Assembly: GCA_022641965.1 (NCBI GenBank) | Contig: JALCDX010000007.1 | Location: 1-64,000, forward strand | DNA length: 64,000 nucleotides | Source of the DNA: Lactobacillus sp. | GTDB taxonomy: Bacteria > Bacillota > Bacilli > Lactobacillales > Lactobacillaceae | Direction of reading: 5' to 3' | Part shown: positions 16,781 to 25,404 of the stretch, piece by piece | How positions within the stretch are numbered: the first letter of the stretch is position 1 | Layout: every line of letters starts with the position of its first letter | Made by a program: the position numbers and the translations under genes | Notes under the pieces: generated by a model | Database searches by the model: none | What the model was told of the DNA's origin: nothing | Seen by the model: only the letters and a program-made list of their open reading frames with translations

Positions 16781-16887
16781 TATTAATTCCTCCATTTACT
16801 ATTCAACGATCCCTTTACCTAACATTATCTCACTAACAAGTAAGTAATGTTTGCAAACTAAAAAGGTTTAAAGATACTTAATCTACA

Positions 16888-16913
16888 TAAAAAAGCAGCT
16901 CAGTTGAGCTGCT
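16888..16913 (-). terminator. Terminator of the intact SLAP gene
   Basis: AGCAGCTCA (16894-16902) and TGAGCTGCT (16905-16913) form a 9-bp stem with a tight GT spacer. On the minus strand it is followed by TTTTTT. Confidence 0.8.
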
Positions 16914-16929
16914 CGAAAAAACAAATCTA

Positions 16930-17796
16930 TTACTTAGTTTCATAAGCGTAAATCCATTGGTTGCCACCAAGGTTATACATTAAAAAGCCGTTGTTAATAT
17001 AGCCAAAAGATTTCCAACGTGAGCCATTTGGCAACAAACGCCCGGTGCTGACGCCCTTGGAATTTCTGACATAAGTACCACGACCATTAGAATTTTGAAC
17101 CGTAACGGTTTTATGCTGAATGACCATACCGTTCAAGTAGTTGGAGTTAGAAGTGGTGTTGGTATTCGTGGTCTTATTGTAGTGGCCGATCAATGGATCT
17201 TGATTATTGTTGACATATTGTTGCGGAATCCATTGATTGCCGCCCAAATTATACCAGTACTGACCGTTAGCAACGACAACTTTGAAGTATCTCCAAGCTG
17301 AGTTTCTTGGCAAGTAACGGCTAGTTGGATGTGCACCAGGCGTAGCCCAAACAACGATTGGCGTGCGATAGGTGACTGTGGCAACACCGCTGGTATTAAA
17401 TGTTTGTGTGTTTGAGGTAGTTGGAGTAGATACTGAGCTGGTATTCTTCTTATTTTCCTCGTAATTTGCATCAGATTCTAAGATCCATTGGTTAGAGCCT
17501 ACGCGGTACCAAAGCAGGCCATTGTCTAGCAAGAGGCTAACTTTCCAGCGCGAGCCATTTGGCAAAACCCGGCTGGTTTTAGTTGCTGTATTCGGACTAG
17601 AGTATAAAATTGCTCCTTGGCTATTCTTAATAGTAGCAACACCTGATACTACGCGATTGTAACAATGAGTAGCGGTAGCTTTTACACTTGTCTGAGCCTG
17701 ATTAGAGTTGGCAGCTTTGACTGGTGCAGATACTGCTAATAGGGAAGCAGCACAGACAGTCACTGATAATAAAATAGCTGATTTAGTTGTTTTCAT
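16930..17796 (-). CDS. Secreted protein with three SLAP-like domains
   Basis: A 288-residue exported protein. The start MKTTKSAIL at 17796 follows GGAGG; an upstream in-frame ATG at 17817 has no such site. A signal peptide is predicted at about 1-28 (ends VKA). Three SLAP-type repeats of about 55-60 residues (around 45-105, 135-200 and 225-288) each contain an R-x-LP-N/RxSxW-K segment and end G(G/S)NQWI. No enzymatic domain is visible, so it is likely a structural or masking wall-associated protein. It lies just downstream of the glucosaminidase and may be cotranscribed with it. A truncated paralogue follows. Confidence 0.85.
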   Translation of the reverse strand: MKTTKSAILLSVTVCAASLLAVSAPVKAANSNQAQTSVKATATHCYNRVVSGVATIKNSQGAILYSSPNTATKTSRVLPNGSRWKVSLLLDNGLLWYRVGSNQWILESDANYEENKKNTSSVSTPTTSNTQTFNTSGVATVTYRTPIVVWATPGAHPTSRYLPRNSAWRYFKVVVANGQYWYNLGGNQWIPQQYVNNNQDPLIGHYNKTTNTNTTSNSNYLNGMVIQHKTVTVQNSNGRGTYVRNSKGVSTGRLLPNGSRWKSFGYINNGFLMYNLGGNQWIYAYETK

Positions 17797-17826
17797 AATG
17801 ACAACCTCCTTAATCATAAAAAATGA

Positions 17827-18975
17827 TTATTTACCAGCACCCCATTGAGTGTAACGCTTAGGGATGTATTCGTTGTTACCTACGCAGTAACAAATTTCAC
17901 CATTGATTTCTTTAACGCTAACGATCTTCCAACGAGTACCTGTCTTAAAGGTCTTATTTGATCCTGCAACTTGAGTACCATCTGCACGCAGAGCGTTGAC
18001 ACCGTAATTTGGAGTGTAATGGATCGTAATCACGCCGTTATCGTAGTGGTTGGTGTAGCGCTTAGGAACGTACTCATTGTTACCAACCAAGTACATTTCC
18101 TCGCCATTGATTACTTTTGAACCGAATGTCTTCCACTTGGTTCCATCTTTAAATTTGTAATTGCTGCCGCTAATTGATTTACCGCTGTTGTTGAAGCCTA
18201 AAACCCCATAGCCGGGAGTGTAAACAATTTCGACAATTTTTTCTGATTCTTGCAATACAGATCCGCTTTCTTTGTCCCAAGAAGCCAAACCGAATGAATC
18301 AATGACGTTAATCAATGAATTTGCATAGTTAGGGTCAGTAGCATAGCCATCTTGTTGTAGCAGGCGAGCTACTTGATGATAATCGGTCTTAAATAATAAA
18401 TTGTGGTAGCGTGAATTTTGAAATAGAAAATTGGTATGGTCCTCAATAGAAGCGCTCAGCGATGAATAAGAACGGAAGCGAGCAGTCACAGTATGATAAG
18501 CGCCGCCATAGTATTCCTTCGTTGTGGAAGTTACGTAGGGACCTGAACCAGTCCACTTAATGCCGAACAGGTTATTTCCTAAAGCATATTTACCCCAACC
18601 ACTTTCAATAATTGCTTGTGCGGCGGTGATTGAAGGTAAAACGCCCTTGGCTTTACCAGCTAAAGCACCTGGTTTAATTTTGTTCAAAAAGGCTTGGTTA
18701 GCTTGTGATACGTAAAGTGAAAGAAATGGAGAAGCAATATTTAGGTGCTTATAAGCGTTAATTGCTTCTTGACTATAATAACCCGGTCCGATCTCTGGAT
18801 CTTTTTGCATAACAGTTTGAGATTGCTTATCAGTATTTTCGGTCTGAGTTTCTTTAGAAGAATTATCAGTTGATTCTTTAGTCTGCGTTGCTGCGAAAGT
18901 TGGAGCAGCTAAAGTACTTAGCAGGGTAATAGATACTAAGCTAGAAACTAATGATGCCTTAATTTGTTTTTTCAT
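17827..18975 (-). CDS. Secreted endo-beta-N-acetylglucosaminidase (GH73) with two SLAP domains
   Basis: A peptidoglycan hydrolase of 382 residues. GGAGG precedes ATG at 18975 (MKKQIKASLVSSLVS); an upstream in-frame ATG at 19029 lacks a site. The signal peptide ends near residue 29 (PTFA). The catalytic domain at about 95-230 contains SITAAQAIIESGWGKYALGNN, where the Glu of IIESGWG is the expected catalytic acid, and a YHTVTARFRSYSS segment typical of FlgJ/LytG-like enzymes. Two C-terminal SLAP domains (about 255-315 and 320-382) attach it to the wall. It likely acts in cell separation or wall turnover. Confidence 0.9.
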   Translation of the reverse strand: MKKQIKASLVSSLVSITLLSTLAAPTFAATQTKESTDNSSKETQTENTDKQSQTVMQKDPEIGPGYYSQEAINAYKHLNIASPFLSLYVSQANQAFLNKIKPGALAGKAKGVLPSITAAQAIIESGWGKYALGNNLFGIKWTGSGPYVTSTTKEYYGGAYHTVTARFRSYSSLSASIEDHTNFLFQNSRYHNLLFKTDYHQVARLLQQDGYATDPNYANSLINVIDSFGLASWDKESGSVLQESEKIVEIVYTPGYGVLGFNNSGKSISGSNYKFKDGTKWKTFGSKVINGEEMYLVGNNEYVPKRYTNHYDNGVITIHYTPNYGVNALRADGTQVAGSNKTFKTGTRWKIVSVKEINGEICYCVGNNEYIPKRYTQWGAGK

Positions 18976-19044
18976 TATTCCTCCAAAATAGAAAAATATG
19001 ATTTGTTTACGGCACTTAGTCTGGCACAAAAAAATTAGTAAAAT

Positions 19045-19074
19045 AAAAAAATTCCCATATATGGGAATTTTTTT
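19045..19074. terminator. Symmetric terminator between the rgg remnant and the glucosaminidase gene
   Basis: A perfect palindrome centred at 19058-19059 (TTCCCATATATGGGAA core), flanked by A and T runs on both sides. It would end transcription from the rgg side on minus. Confidence 0.7.
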
Positions 19075-19119
19075 GAAGCTTTAAATTAATTTAGTATGAT
19101 TACTGAGGTCAAAATAAAT

Positions 19120-19965
19120 TTATTTGGGCCAAAATATTTGCTTCAAATCTTTGAAGTCTGTTTGATAGTCATCTAATAAATGATGTAAGCCTAAGAAACT
19201 CAGCATTCGAAAAATGTTTTGAATCTCAAAATCATTTTTGGTTTGACAAAATTTAATCAACGCGAAGTAGAATTTTTTTCTTAGTATTATTGAAACAAAG
19301 TTTTCAGGAACATAAACCATATCTATACGTTTAATAAGCTTGTTTGCCATAAATAACTCCTTTCGCTCCAATAATGCTATTACAGCGTTAAGTATCATAT
19401 CCATCGTGTTGATGAATTGCGATTCATTAGATTTTCTAATCTCATCTGCCCTATTAATGATTAAACTAGCGATTCCGTTAATTTTTCGAACAGGTAACCG
19501 CATAAGTGAGCTTCCGAATAATTCGATTTTTTCTTGAGACCACAGCTCTGTATTCGAAAGTGCAAAAACTAATTTTTTTACATCGGTTTCATTGAATAAG
19601 TTAATCTTAGACAGTATTAAAAATGTATTGCATGCAAGAGTAGCATGAAACAGATTGTCAAAATTATTTGGATTATGATGAAATTCTTTCAAGCCTTGTT
19701 TTGACAAACTTTCTAATTTAGAAATATTATGGTGCCAATATGCCATATTAACTTCTTCTATGAACTGATCATGATGAAAAGTAAAAAACTCAGCGGGATT
19801 AATACCTATTTTGTTTAATAGTTTAATTGCTTTTTCGACTTACATGCCTCCTTCGTTTTTTTCCCATCTTGACAAACTTGATGTAGAAGTGATGCCCTCA
19901 GCAACAATTTTAATAGTTAAACCACGATTTTTGCGTAAAAGTGAAAATTTTTATCCATATTTCAT
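19120..19965 (-). pseudogene. Rgg/MutR-family transcriptional regulator with two in-frame TAA codons
   Basis: The single frame from ATG 19965 to 19120 would encode about 281 residues, the normal Rgg length. The N-terminal HTH reads KFSLLRKNRGLTIK then GITSTSSLSRWEKNEGGM. The C-terminal helical repeats (from FFTFHHDQFIEEVNMAYW onward) resemble the peptide-binding TPR-like domain of Rgg proteins. TAA occurs at codon 5 (19951-19953) and codon 42 (19840-19842), both without frameshift. Internal ATG 19746 leaves only the effector-binding half open (208 residues), without DNA-binding domain. No good ribosome binding site precedes 19965. Rgg proteins sense short exported peptides, and a small divergent peptide gene lies 17 bases away. 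Confidence 0.75.
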
Positions 19966-19982
19966 ACAGGAAAGGATATATT

Positions 19983-20114
19983 ATGAAAAAATTAAAAGCA
20001 ATTATAGGTGTCGCAATAATTTTCTTTTGCTTAAACTCCACAAAAACGCCAGGTCATAGTGCAACCATAGTTCCACAGCACCTTATTCAATTGATTTTTA
20101 ATTTAGAAGAATAA
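19983..20114 (+). CDS. Small hydrophobic peptide next to rgg remnant (candidate pheromone)
   Basis: A 43-codon frame with a good ribosome binding site (AGGAAAGG) that starts MKKLKAIIGVAIIFFCLNS and ends LIQLIFNLEE. A positively charged N-terminus and a hydrophobic core suggest export. It diverges from the rgg-type regulator with only 17 bases between the starts, the arrangement seen in Rgg-SHP quorum-sensing pairs. It is longer than most SHP precursors, so this could equally be an unrelated small secreted peptide. Coding status is inferred only from the ribosome binding site, peptide character and context. Confidence 0.45.
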   Translation: MKKLKAIIGVAIIFFCLNSTKTPGHSATIVPQHLIQLIFNLEE

Positions 20115-20211
20115 CAACAGATATATTCCTGGTATCAGTTCGGCTTTTATTTTGCTTTCATCAGCCCAAAAGTTTAGCATTAATTACGATTCAAAAAGAA
20201 AGTTTGATTTT

Positions 20212-21550
20212 ATGTTTGACTATCGTAATAACTTAAAACGCATTCTGCAGCAGACCACTGCTGATGATCGCAGTCTGCAAAATAGCTTGGCAGCGATCAA
20301 ATTAGTACTGGGCATGGCCGATGATGGTGACAAACCTGCTCAAAAATCGACCAGTGTAGCGTCTGCTAAAACGCTGCCAGCGGTTTCTACAAATTTTGCT
20401 AATTTGTTGACTGGCTTGACCAGCCTACTTGACCAGCCTAATTGCTAAACCTGGTGATGAACAAGCCAAAGCGCAGTCTTTAAAGGCCCTGCGCAAGCTG
20501 ACTTTTGACCCTGCTTTTGGACAGCGTTATGGTCAGCAATTATCTGCCTTGGAACATGCAATTCAAAAGTCAACTACCACTGCTAGCGTTATCAACCAGC
20601 AAACTTTTGAAAAAGCGCTGCAGCCGAAAAAGCCTAAACGTGATTATCGTAAAGGTCAGCGTTATACCGTTATTCGTCTGCTGACAGGTGCTGATTTAAT
20701 CAATCATAATGATGAAGTTGTTTATCACGTCGCCGAAGGCCAAATTCATTCTTTGAATTTGCAAACAGGGGATATTGTCGAAGCCTTGCCGCTGCCAGCA
20801 GACACTGGCCTGGAAGCAGAAGTCTTGCGTGTTGTCGGCCACCACGATTTGAACTCGAACCAATATGATCAAATTGACGAGTTCCGTTTCGGCGTGGTCC
20901 GCAAAAATGGCAGTCACTACACCGTGATGCGCAATATTAAGGGAGAAAAACTGCGCATCCGCGGTAAAGACGTGCTGGTTTCAATTGATGGCAGTCTTTT
21001 TCAAGGCGGTCCTGTCAACTTGGAAGATGGATCGATTGTTGACCTGGTTTGGTATCGCGGTGATGTCCGCTTAAAGAGCGACCCGGCTGCTGCCGTGCAA
21101 GTACGTTGGATCTATCAAGTGGATCAGCCAGCGCCGAAGCGCCAGTTAAAACGCCACCGCCAGCATAAGCAGACCAACTTGCTGCCAACTTTAGACCTGG
21201 ACCTGCATTATCAGCGGGTGGGGATCGCCATTGGCGGAAATCAGAATGAAGCAATTCTCGACAGCATTGTTGAAAAGTATCACGGCGTTCCAATCGCGAT
21301 TGATGCTTTCCAAGGCAAAAAGAAAGTGATTGAGAACCAAGTTAAAGATTTGGACATCGTAATTTTGGTCACGGCTTTGGCGGCCCATGATGCGACTTGG
21401 AATATTTCCGAGTTTGCCACGAAATATCATGTTAAATTCGCCGTTGCCTCTAGCAAAGGCTACCAATCATTTGAACGGGCGTTATATCGCGCTGATCAAG
21501 GCCTGCCAGCCTATGAAGGCACCCAGCAGATCGAGTATCACACCCGTTAG
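20212..21550 (+). pseudogene. DUF2325 protein disrupted by a 13-bp tandem duplication
   Basis: ATG 20212 (MFDYRNNLKRILQQ) opens a frame that stops at 20448. A second frame carries the rest to 21550. The break coincides with a perfect 13-bp tandem duplication, CTTGACCAGCCTA at 20415-20427 and 20428-20440. Removing one copy restores LTGLTSLIAKPGDEQ and a single frame of about 440 residues. The C-terminal segment (about the last 100 residues, VGIAIGGNQNEAILDSIVEKY ending ASSKGYQSFERALYR) is the DUF2325 domain. The middle contains a beta-rich region. Function is unknown; a DUF2325 C-terminus with long N-terminal region is common in lactobacilli. Translation could restart at 20429 (MTSLIAKPG) to give a 373-residue product. 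Confidence 0.8.
20415..20440 (+). repeat. Perfect 13-bp tandem duplication inside the DUF2325 gene
   Basis: Two identical copies of CTTGACCAGCCTA lie head to tail. The 13-base insertion shifts the frame by one. Deletion of one copy by slippage or recombination would restore the gene. Confidence 0.9.
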
Positions 21551-21625
21551 GCCTGAGCATAAAACTAGCCTTAGTGGCTCCTTTCCCGTAAGCTAATATG
21601 GGAGGCTTGAGGAAAGGATTTTACG

Positions 21626-22465
21626 ATGACAAATAAGCTGCAGTCAAATGTTTTAGTGCGCTGGCTCTGTTTAGTCGGTGGACTAGAACTAGTCACGCTG
21701 GCAGTTAACTTTTTCTACGGACCGATTTCAATTGCCGTGGGCGGCACGACCGGTCTGTCAATTTTAGTTAAGGCTTTTTGGGGCTGGCCGCGGCCACTAG
21801 TCGTGCTAGCGATTAACTTGGTCATGCTCGTAGTGTCAGCCCTGTGTCTTGGCAAGGAAGCGACGCGCAATATTGCTGTGGGCAGTTTTTTGCTACCGAT
21901 TTTATTGGAAATTACTCCCAGCTTTAAAGTGACCAATAATGACTTTGTTGCCGTAATTTATGGCGGAGCGCTGGTCGGCTTAGGCATGGCCTTGCTATAC
22001 CGGGTGAACGCCTCCTCTGGCGGTACGACTGTGCTGCCGATGATTTTAGAAAAATACTTCTATTTAAGTACTACCATTGGTCTTTTGCTGGTAGACCTGG
22101 TGATTATTTTTCTTAATCTCTTTGTCGATGGCTGGGAAGCCTTTTTGCTGGCGGTGCTTTCGCAGATTGTTACTGCTTTGACGATGCGTTTTGCTGAAGT
22201 TGGCCTTGACCGCAAGTACCAGCTGCGGATCATGAGCAACGAGCACCTAGCTGAAATTCAGCGGCTGCTCGAACAGGATTACCAAGGTCTAACGATTTTC
22301 AACGTGATTGGCGGCTACAGCAAGGATCCCAAGCAGCAGCTGCTGATTGTGGTTGACTCTAAAGAATATGGTCAGCTGCTGGCGAAAATTAACCAAATTG
22401 ACCGCCAAGCTTTTATTACCACTGAAACTGTGGCCAAAGTTCATGGCGGCCGGTGGGGCCTGTAA
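21626..22465 (+). CDS. YitT-family membrane protein (DUF161/DUF2179)
   Basis: A 279-residue protein with five or six hydrophobic segments in the first 190 residues (YGPISIAVGGTTGLSILVK is the conserved glycine-rich motif, repeated as YRVNASSGGTTVLPMILEK) followed by a soluble C-terminal DUF2179 domain at about 195-279 that includes GLTIFNVIGGYSKDPKQQ. AGGAAAGG precedes the ATG. The family is widespread in Firmicutes but its substrate or role is not established. It sits alone between the DUF2325 remnant and rplU. Confidence 0.85.
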   Translation: MTNKLQSNVLVRWLCLVGGLELVTLAVNFFYGPISIAVGGTTGLSILVKAFWGWPRPLVVLAINLVMLVVSALCLGKEATRNIAVGSFLLPILLEITPSFKVTNNDFVAVIYGGALVGLGMALLYRVNASSGGTTVLPMILEKYFYLSTTIGLLLVDLVIIFLNLFVDGWEAFLLAVLSQIVTALTMRFAEVGLDRKYQLRIMSNEHLAEIQRLLEQDYQGLTIFNVIGGYSKDPKQQLLIVVDSKEYGQLLAKINQIDRQAFITTETVAKVHGGRWGL

Positions 22466-22510
22466 TTTTATGATTGCAAGCTTGGTTTTTAAGTAGTAAA
22501 CTAAAAGAGT

Positions 22511-22605
22511 TGTATTTGTGGACTCCTCCACATCTGCAACCGCGCGGCTTGAGGTTAAAAGCAGGCGAAAATCGTCTCACCCGAGTTGGCGAGTCTAAGT
22601 TTTTT
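22511..22605 (+). promoter_or_regulatory. 5' leader of rplU, candidate L21 ribosomal-protein leader
   Basis: Between the YitT gene and rplU lies an untranslated leader with several pairing possibilities (GTGGACTCCTCCAC; GCAACCGCGCGGCTTGAGGT; GGCGAAAATCGTCTC), followed by GGAGGTG and the rplU ATG. Position and character fit the Firmicute L21 leader that mediates autogenous control. I have not matched it base by base to a covariance model. Confidence 0.5.
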
Positions 22606-22618
22606 CGGAGGTGTACAA

Positions 22619-22930
22619 ATGTACGCAGTAATTGAAACAGGCGGCAAGCAATATAAAGTCGCTAAAGGTGACAGCGTTTTTGTAGAAAAGTTAGACGCTG
22701 AAGCTGGCAAAGAAGTTAACTTTGAAAACGTCATTCTGGTTTCAGAAGACGGCAAGGTTAAGATTGGTACCCCATACGTTGAAGGTGCTAAGGTTGTTGC
22801 TAAAGTTGACAAGCAAGGTAAGGAAAAGAAAGTTGTAACTTTCAAGTACAAGCCAAAGAAGCACTCACACACTAAATATGGTCACCGTCAACCTTACACT
22901 AAGGTTACGATTGAAAGCATTGAAGCTTAA
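22619..22930 (+). CDS. rplU: 50S ribosomal protein bL21
   Basis: A 103-residue protein. The N-terminus [18 protein letters not shown] and C-terminal [21 protein letters not shown] are diagnostic. GGAGGTG lies eight bases upstream of ATG 22619. It is followed after only 17 bases by rpmA, with no gene in between. Confidence 0.97.
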   Translation: MYAVIETGGKQYKVAKGDSVFVEKLDAEAGKEVNFENVILVSEDGKVKIGTPYVEGAKVVAKVDKQGKEKKVVTFKYKPKKHSHTKYGHRQPYTKVTIESIEA

Positions 22931-22947
22931 TCAGGGGTGAAAAAATC

Positions 22948-23238
22948 ATGATGAACAACTTATTAGAAATGAAATTATTGGCCCACCACAAGGGTGGTGG
23001 TTCAACTGCTAACGGCCGTAACTCAGCTGGTCGTCGTTTAGGCGCTAAGCGGGCAGATGGCCAAAGCGTTCATGCCGGCTCTATCTTATTCCGTCAACGC
23101 GGTACTAAGATCCACCCAGGAAAGAACGTCGGCATCGGCGGCGATGACACTTTGTTTGCTAAGATCAACGGCGTTGTTAAGTTTGAACGTCTTGGCAAAT
23201 TAAGAAAGCAAGTTTCAGTTTACCCAGAAGACAAGTAA
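22948..23238 (+). CDS. rpmA: 50S ribosomal protein bL27 with variant N-terminal extension
   Basis: A 96-residue protein. The mature part begins [21 protein letters not shown]. Firmicute bL27 usually carries a short N-terminal extension ending LQFF or LQLF that is removed by the cysteine protease Prp, whose gene normally lies between rplU and rpmA. Here the extension is [11 protein letters not shown], with LL in place of the aromatic cleavage residues, and prp is absent from the 17-base gap. GGGGTG precedes the start. An internal Met at codon 8 could also initiate, but has no ribosome binding site. Confidence 0.96.
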   Translation: MMNNLLEMKLLAHHKGGGSTANGRNSAGRRLGAKRADGQSVHAGSILFRQRGTKIHPGKNVGIGGDDTLFAKINGVVKFERLGKLRKQVSVYPEDK

Positions 23239-23258
23239 ACTAAAGCTTAGCTCATTAA

Positions 23259-23291
23259 GACTGCAGACCAGTTGGTCCGCGGTCTTTTTTT
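23259..23291 (+). terminator. Terminator of rplU-rpmA
   Basis: GACTGCAGACC (23259-23269) pairs with GGTCCGCGGTC (23274-23284) with one mismatch and one G-T, followed by T7. Confidence 0.85.
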
Positions 23292-23349
23292 ATATATAAT
23301 AATTACAATGAGCCGCAGATGAACTTTTGGCTGAAAGGAGCTGACCGTC

Positions 23350-24456
23350 ATGCAGCAAACAGAATTACTGGCACTGCTTCAAACTAGAATAAAACGGGTC
23401 ACTGATTTAATTAAAGATCACCAAGCTGATGCTTTATTAGTGACTAGGCAAATCAACTATCGCTATCTGACTAACTTTACAGGTGAGGAGGCGCAGCTGA
23501 TTTTGACTGCTCAAGGGGACCGGGTTTTGTTTTCGGATTCTCGGTTTTCAGAGCAGATCAAAGCGCAAGCTCCAGGCGAGATGACTGTTATTATGCGTCG
23601 CGGCGATTGGGTTGTCCGCATTGCCGAAGCGTTTAAGAAAATGGGCTTGCAACGTGTTCTAATTGAGGGCGAATTTATTGGTGCCAGTGAATTTGCTGAA
23701 TTAAAATCTGCTTGTCCTGAAGTTGAGCTGATTTTGACTGAACAGCTGGTTGAACGGGCCCGCAATGTTAAAGATGCGGCTGAACAAGCAGCTTTGCGCA
23801 AGGCAATTGATCTATCAGCTGAGAGCTTCAAAGAAATTCTGCCAGAGATTAAGCCAGGCGTAACTGAACGCAGCTTGGCTGCTAAACTGGACTATTTGTT
23901 CAAAGTCAACGGCGGCGATGGCCCGTCCTTTGATACGATTTTGGCTTCGGGCTATCGGTCAGCCTGGGCTCACGGGGTAGCTTCTGACAAAAAGATTCAA
24001 AATGGCGAACTGGTTGTAATTGACTTTGGCTCTTTTTACCATGGTTATACTGCCGACATCACGCGGACTGTGGCAGTTGGGCAAGTTGAACCAGAACTTC
24101 AAAAGATTTATCAGATTGTATACGAAGCGCAAAGACGCGGCATTGAGGCAGCAGTGGCAGGCAATACCGGCCACGATGTTGACCAGGCTGCTCGCTCTTA
24201 TATTAACGAGCAGGGCTATGGTGAATATTTTGGCCACGGTATCGGCCATGGAATTGGTTTGGAAATTCATGAGCTCTGCTCCCCAGCATTTCCATTTGGC
24301 AAAGAAACACTGCAAGATGGAATCATCCATACCGTGGAACCGGGGGTTTATCTGCCGGGCAAGGGCGGAGTACGCATTGAAGACGATGTCTTGGTCAATG
24401 GACAGCATCCCGAAACTTTATCGAAACTGCCTAAGAAAGACTTGTTAGTCCTTTAA
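23350..24456 (+). CDS. pepP: Xaa-Pro aminopeptidase (M24 family)
   Basis: A 368-residue metallopeptidase with a creatinase-like N-terminal domain (about 1-140) and a pita-bread catalytic domain. The five metal ligands can be placed in VVIDFGSFYHGYTADITRT (two Asp), GHGIGHGIGLEIHE (His), HTVEPG (Glu) and GVRIEDDV (Glu). It removes N-terminal residues preceding proline and is likely cytoplasmic, since no signal is present. GAAAGGAG precedes the ATG. PepQ-type dipeptidases are related, but the length and motif spacing fit the aminopeptidase group found ahead of efp in many Firmicutes; efp is not seen here. Confidence 0.88.
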   Translation: MQQTELLALLQTRIKRVTDLIKDHQADALLVTRQINYRYLTNFTGEEAQLILTAQGDRVLFSDSRFSEQIKAQAPGEMTVIMRRGDWVVRIAEAFKKMGLQRVLIEGEFIGASEFAELKSACPEVELILTEQLVERARNVKDAAEQAALRKAIDLSAESFKEILPEIKPGVTERSLAAKLDYLFKVNGGDGPSFDTILASGYRSAWAHGVASDKKIQNGELVVIDFGSFYHGYTADITRTVAVGQVEPELQKIYQIVYEAQRRGIEAAVAGNTGHDVDQAARSYINEQGYGEYFGHGIGHGIGLEIHELCSPAFPFGKETLQDGIIHTVEPGVYLPGKGGVRIEDDVLVNGQHPETLSKLPKKDLLVL

Positions 24457-24524
24457 TCGGCGCTAGCAAGTTATAATGAAGATTGGTAAGATATAAAAGA
24501 ATATAATGCGATTTGAGGTAAAAA

Positions 24525-24944
24525 ATGTCTGATAATTCAACAATTCTTTTATCAAATGACTCTGGAAACGAAATTAAAATTGATTTAAGCGTTTTAGAAA
24601 CTGTGTTAGGCATGGCTGCTGTCCAAGTTGATGGCGTTGCTGACATGCGCGGTAATTTGCGGTCAAACTTGAACGACCTGTTTGGCGTAGCCAGCCCAGG
24701 CAAGGGCGTCGATTTGCACGTTGATGACGACAACAATTTGACCGGCGACATTTATGTTTATCTGAATTATGGCGTCAATGTCCCCAAGGCAGCTTCAGAA
24801 CTGCAAATCAAATTGCGCGAGCAATTGCGGCAAATGACGGATTTGACCTTGAAGCAAATTAACGTGCACGTGGTTGGTTTAGTTGATGAAACAGCTGCTA
24901 AGAGCAGCGATGAGTCAGCCGCTGAAGACAAGAAAGAAGATTAG
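24525..24944 (+). CDS. Asp23/Gls24 family protein (YqhY-like)
   Basis: A 139-residue protein. The core domain (about 20-125) contains VLETVLGMAAVQVDGVADMRG and VYLNYGVNVPKAASELQIKLREQL, typical of Asp23/Gls24 envelope-stress proteins. The C-terminus is acidic and disordered. It lies immediately upstream of nusB, the usual position of yqhY, which in Bacillus is linked to regulation of fatty-acid synthesis. The exact role is not established. Confidence 0.9.
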   Translation: MSDNSTILLSNDSGNEIKIDLSVLETVLGMAAVQVDGVADMRGNLRSNLNDLFGVASPGKGVDLHVDDDNNLTGDIYVYLNYGVNVPKAASELQIKLREQLRQMTDLTLKQINVHVVGLVDETAAKSSDESAAEDKKED

Positions 24945-24946
24945 CG

Positions 24947-25342
24947 ATGACTCAGCATGAAATTCGACAATTAGCCCTGCAAGGGATTTACTTAGCCAAC
25001 CAGCATCCAGATTGGACTGAAGATGAGGTCTCTCAGCACTTGCAAGCCAGCATGGATGTCAAAGCCATGCCTGCTTACGCTGATGAATTGATTAGCTTAG
25101 TGCGCGAACACCAAGCCGACTTGCAAGCAGCCATCAGCGAGCATTTAAAAAAAGGTTGGTCTTGGGATCGGCTTAGTCAAATTGACCGGGCGATTTTGCT
25201 GCTGGCTACTGCTGAAATCAAATACAGCCAAAAAATTTCTGCCGTTGGTGCAGTTGATGAAGCTTTGAATTTATGTGAAGAATTTGGTGATCCCAAATCA
25301 AAGCGCTTTATTAATGGCATTCTGGCTAAATTTGTCGATTAA
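24947..25342 (+). CDS. nusB: Transcription antitermination factor NusB
   Basis: A 131-residue all-helical RNA-binding protein. Motifs include the N-terminal RQLALQGIYLANQ (usual REKALQALYQ pattern), WSWDRLSQIDRAILLLATAEI and the C-terminal DEALNLCEEFGDPKSKRFINGILAK. NusB with NusE binds boxA in rRNA leaders. It follows the Asp23 gene after two bases. Confidence 0.95.
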   Translation: MTQHEIRQLALQGIYLANQHPDWTEDEVSQHLQASMDVKAMPAYADELISLVREHQADLQAAISEHLKKGWSWDRLSQIDRAILLLATAEIKYSQKISAVGAVDEALNLCEEFGDPKSKRFINGILAKFVD

Positions 25343-25352
25343 AATGCAACTT

Positions 25353-25381
25353 TGTCGGCCCTTTGCGAGCCGGCTTTTTTG
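25353..25381 (+). terminator. Hairpin with T run between nusB and folD
   Basis: GTCGGC (25354-25359) pairs with GCCGGC (25369-25374) with one G-T, followed by T6. It could reduce readthrough into folD and the genes behind it. Confidence 0.65.
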
Positions 25382-25404
25382 ATTAAGAAAATGGGTGCTG
25401 AGGC

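Noticed and set aside
19811..20059. Open frame of 82 codons on the plus strand
   Set aside because: It lies antisense to the rgg frame and overlaps the small peptide gene in another frame. It has no ribosome binding site and no recognisable motif.
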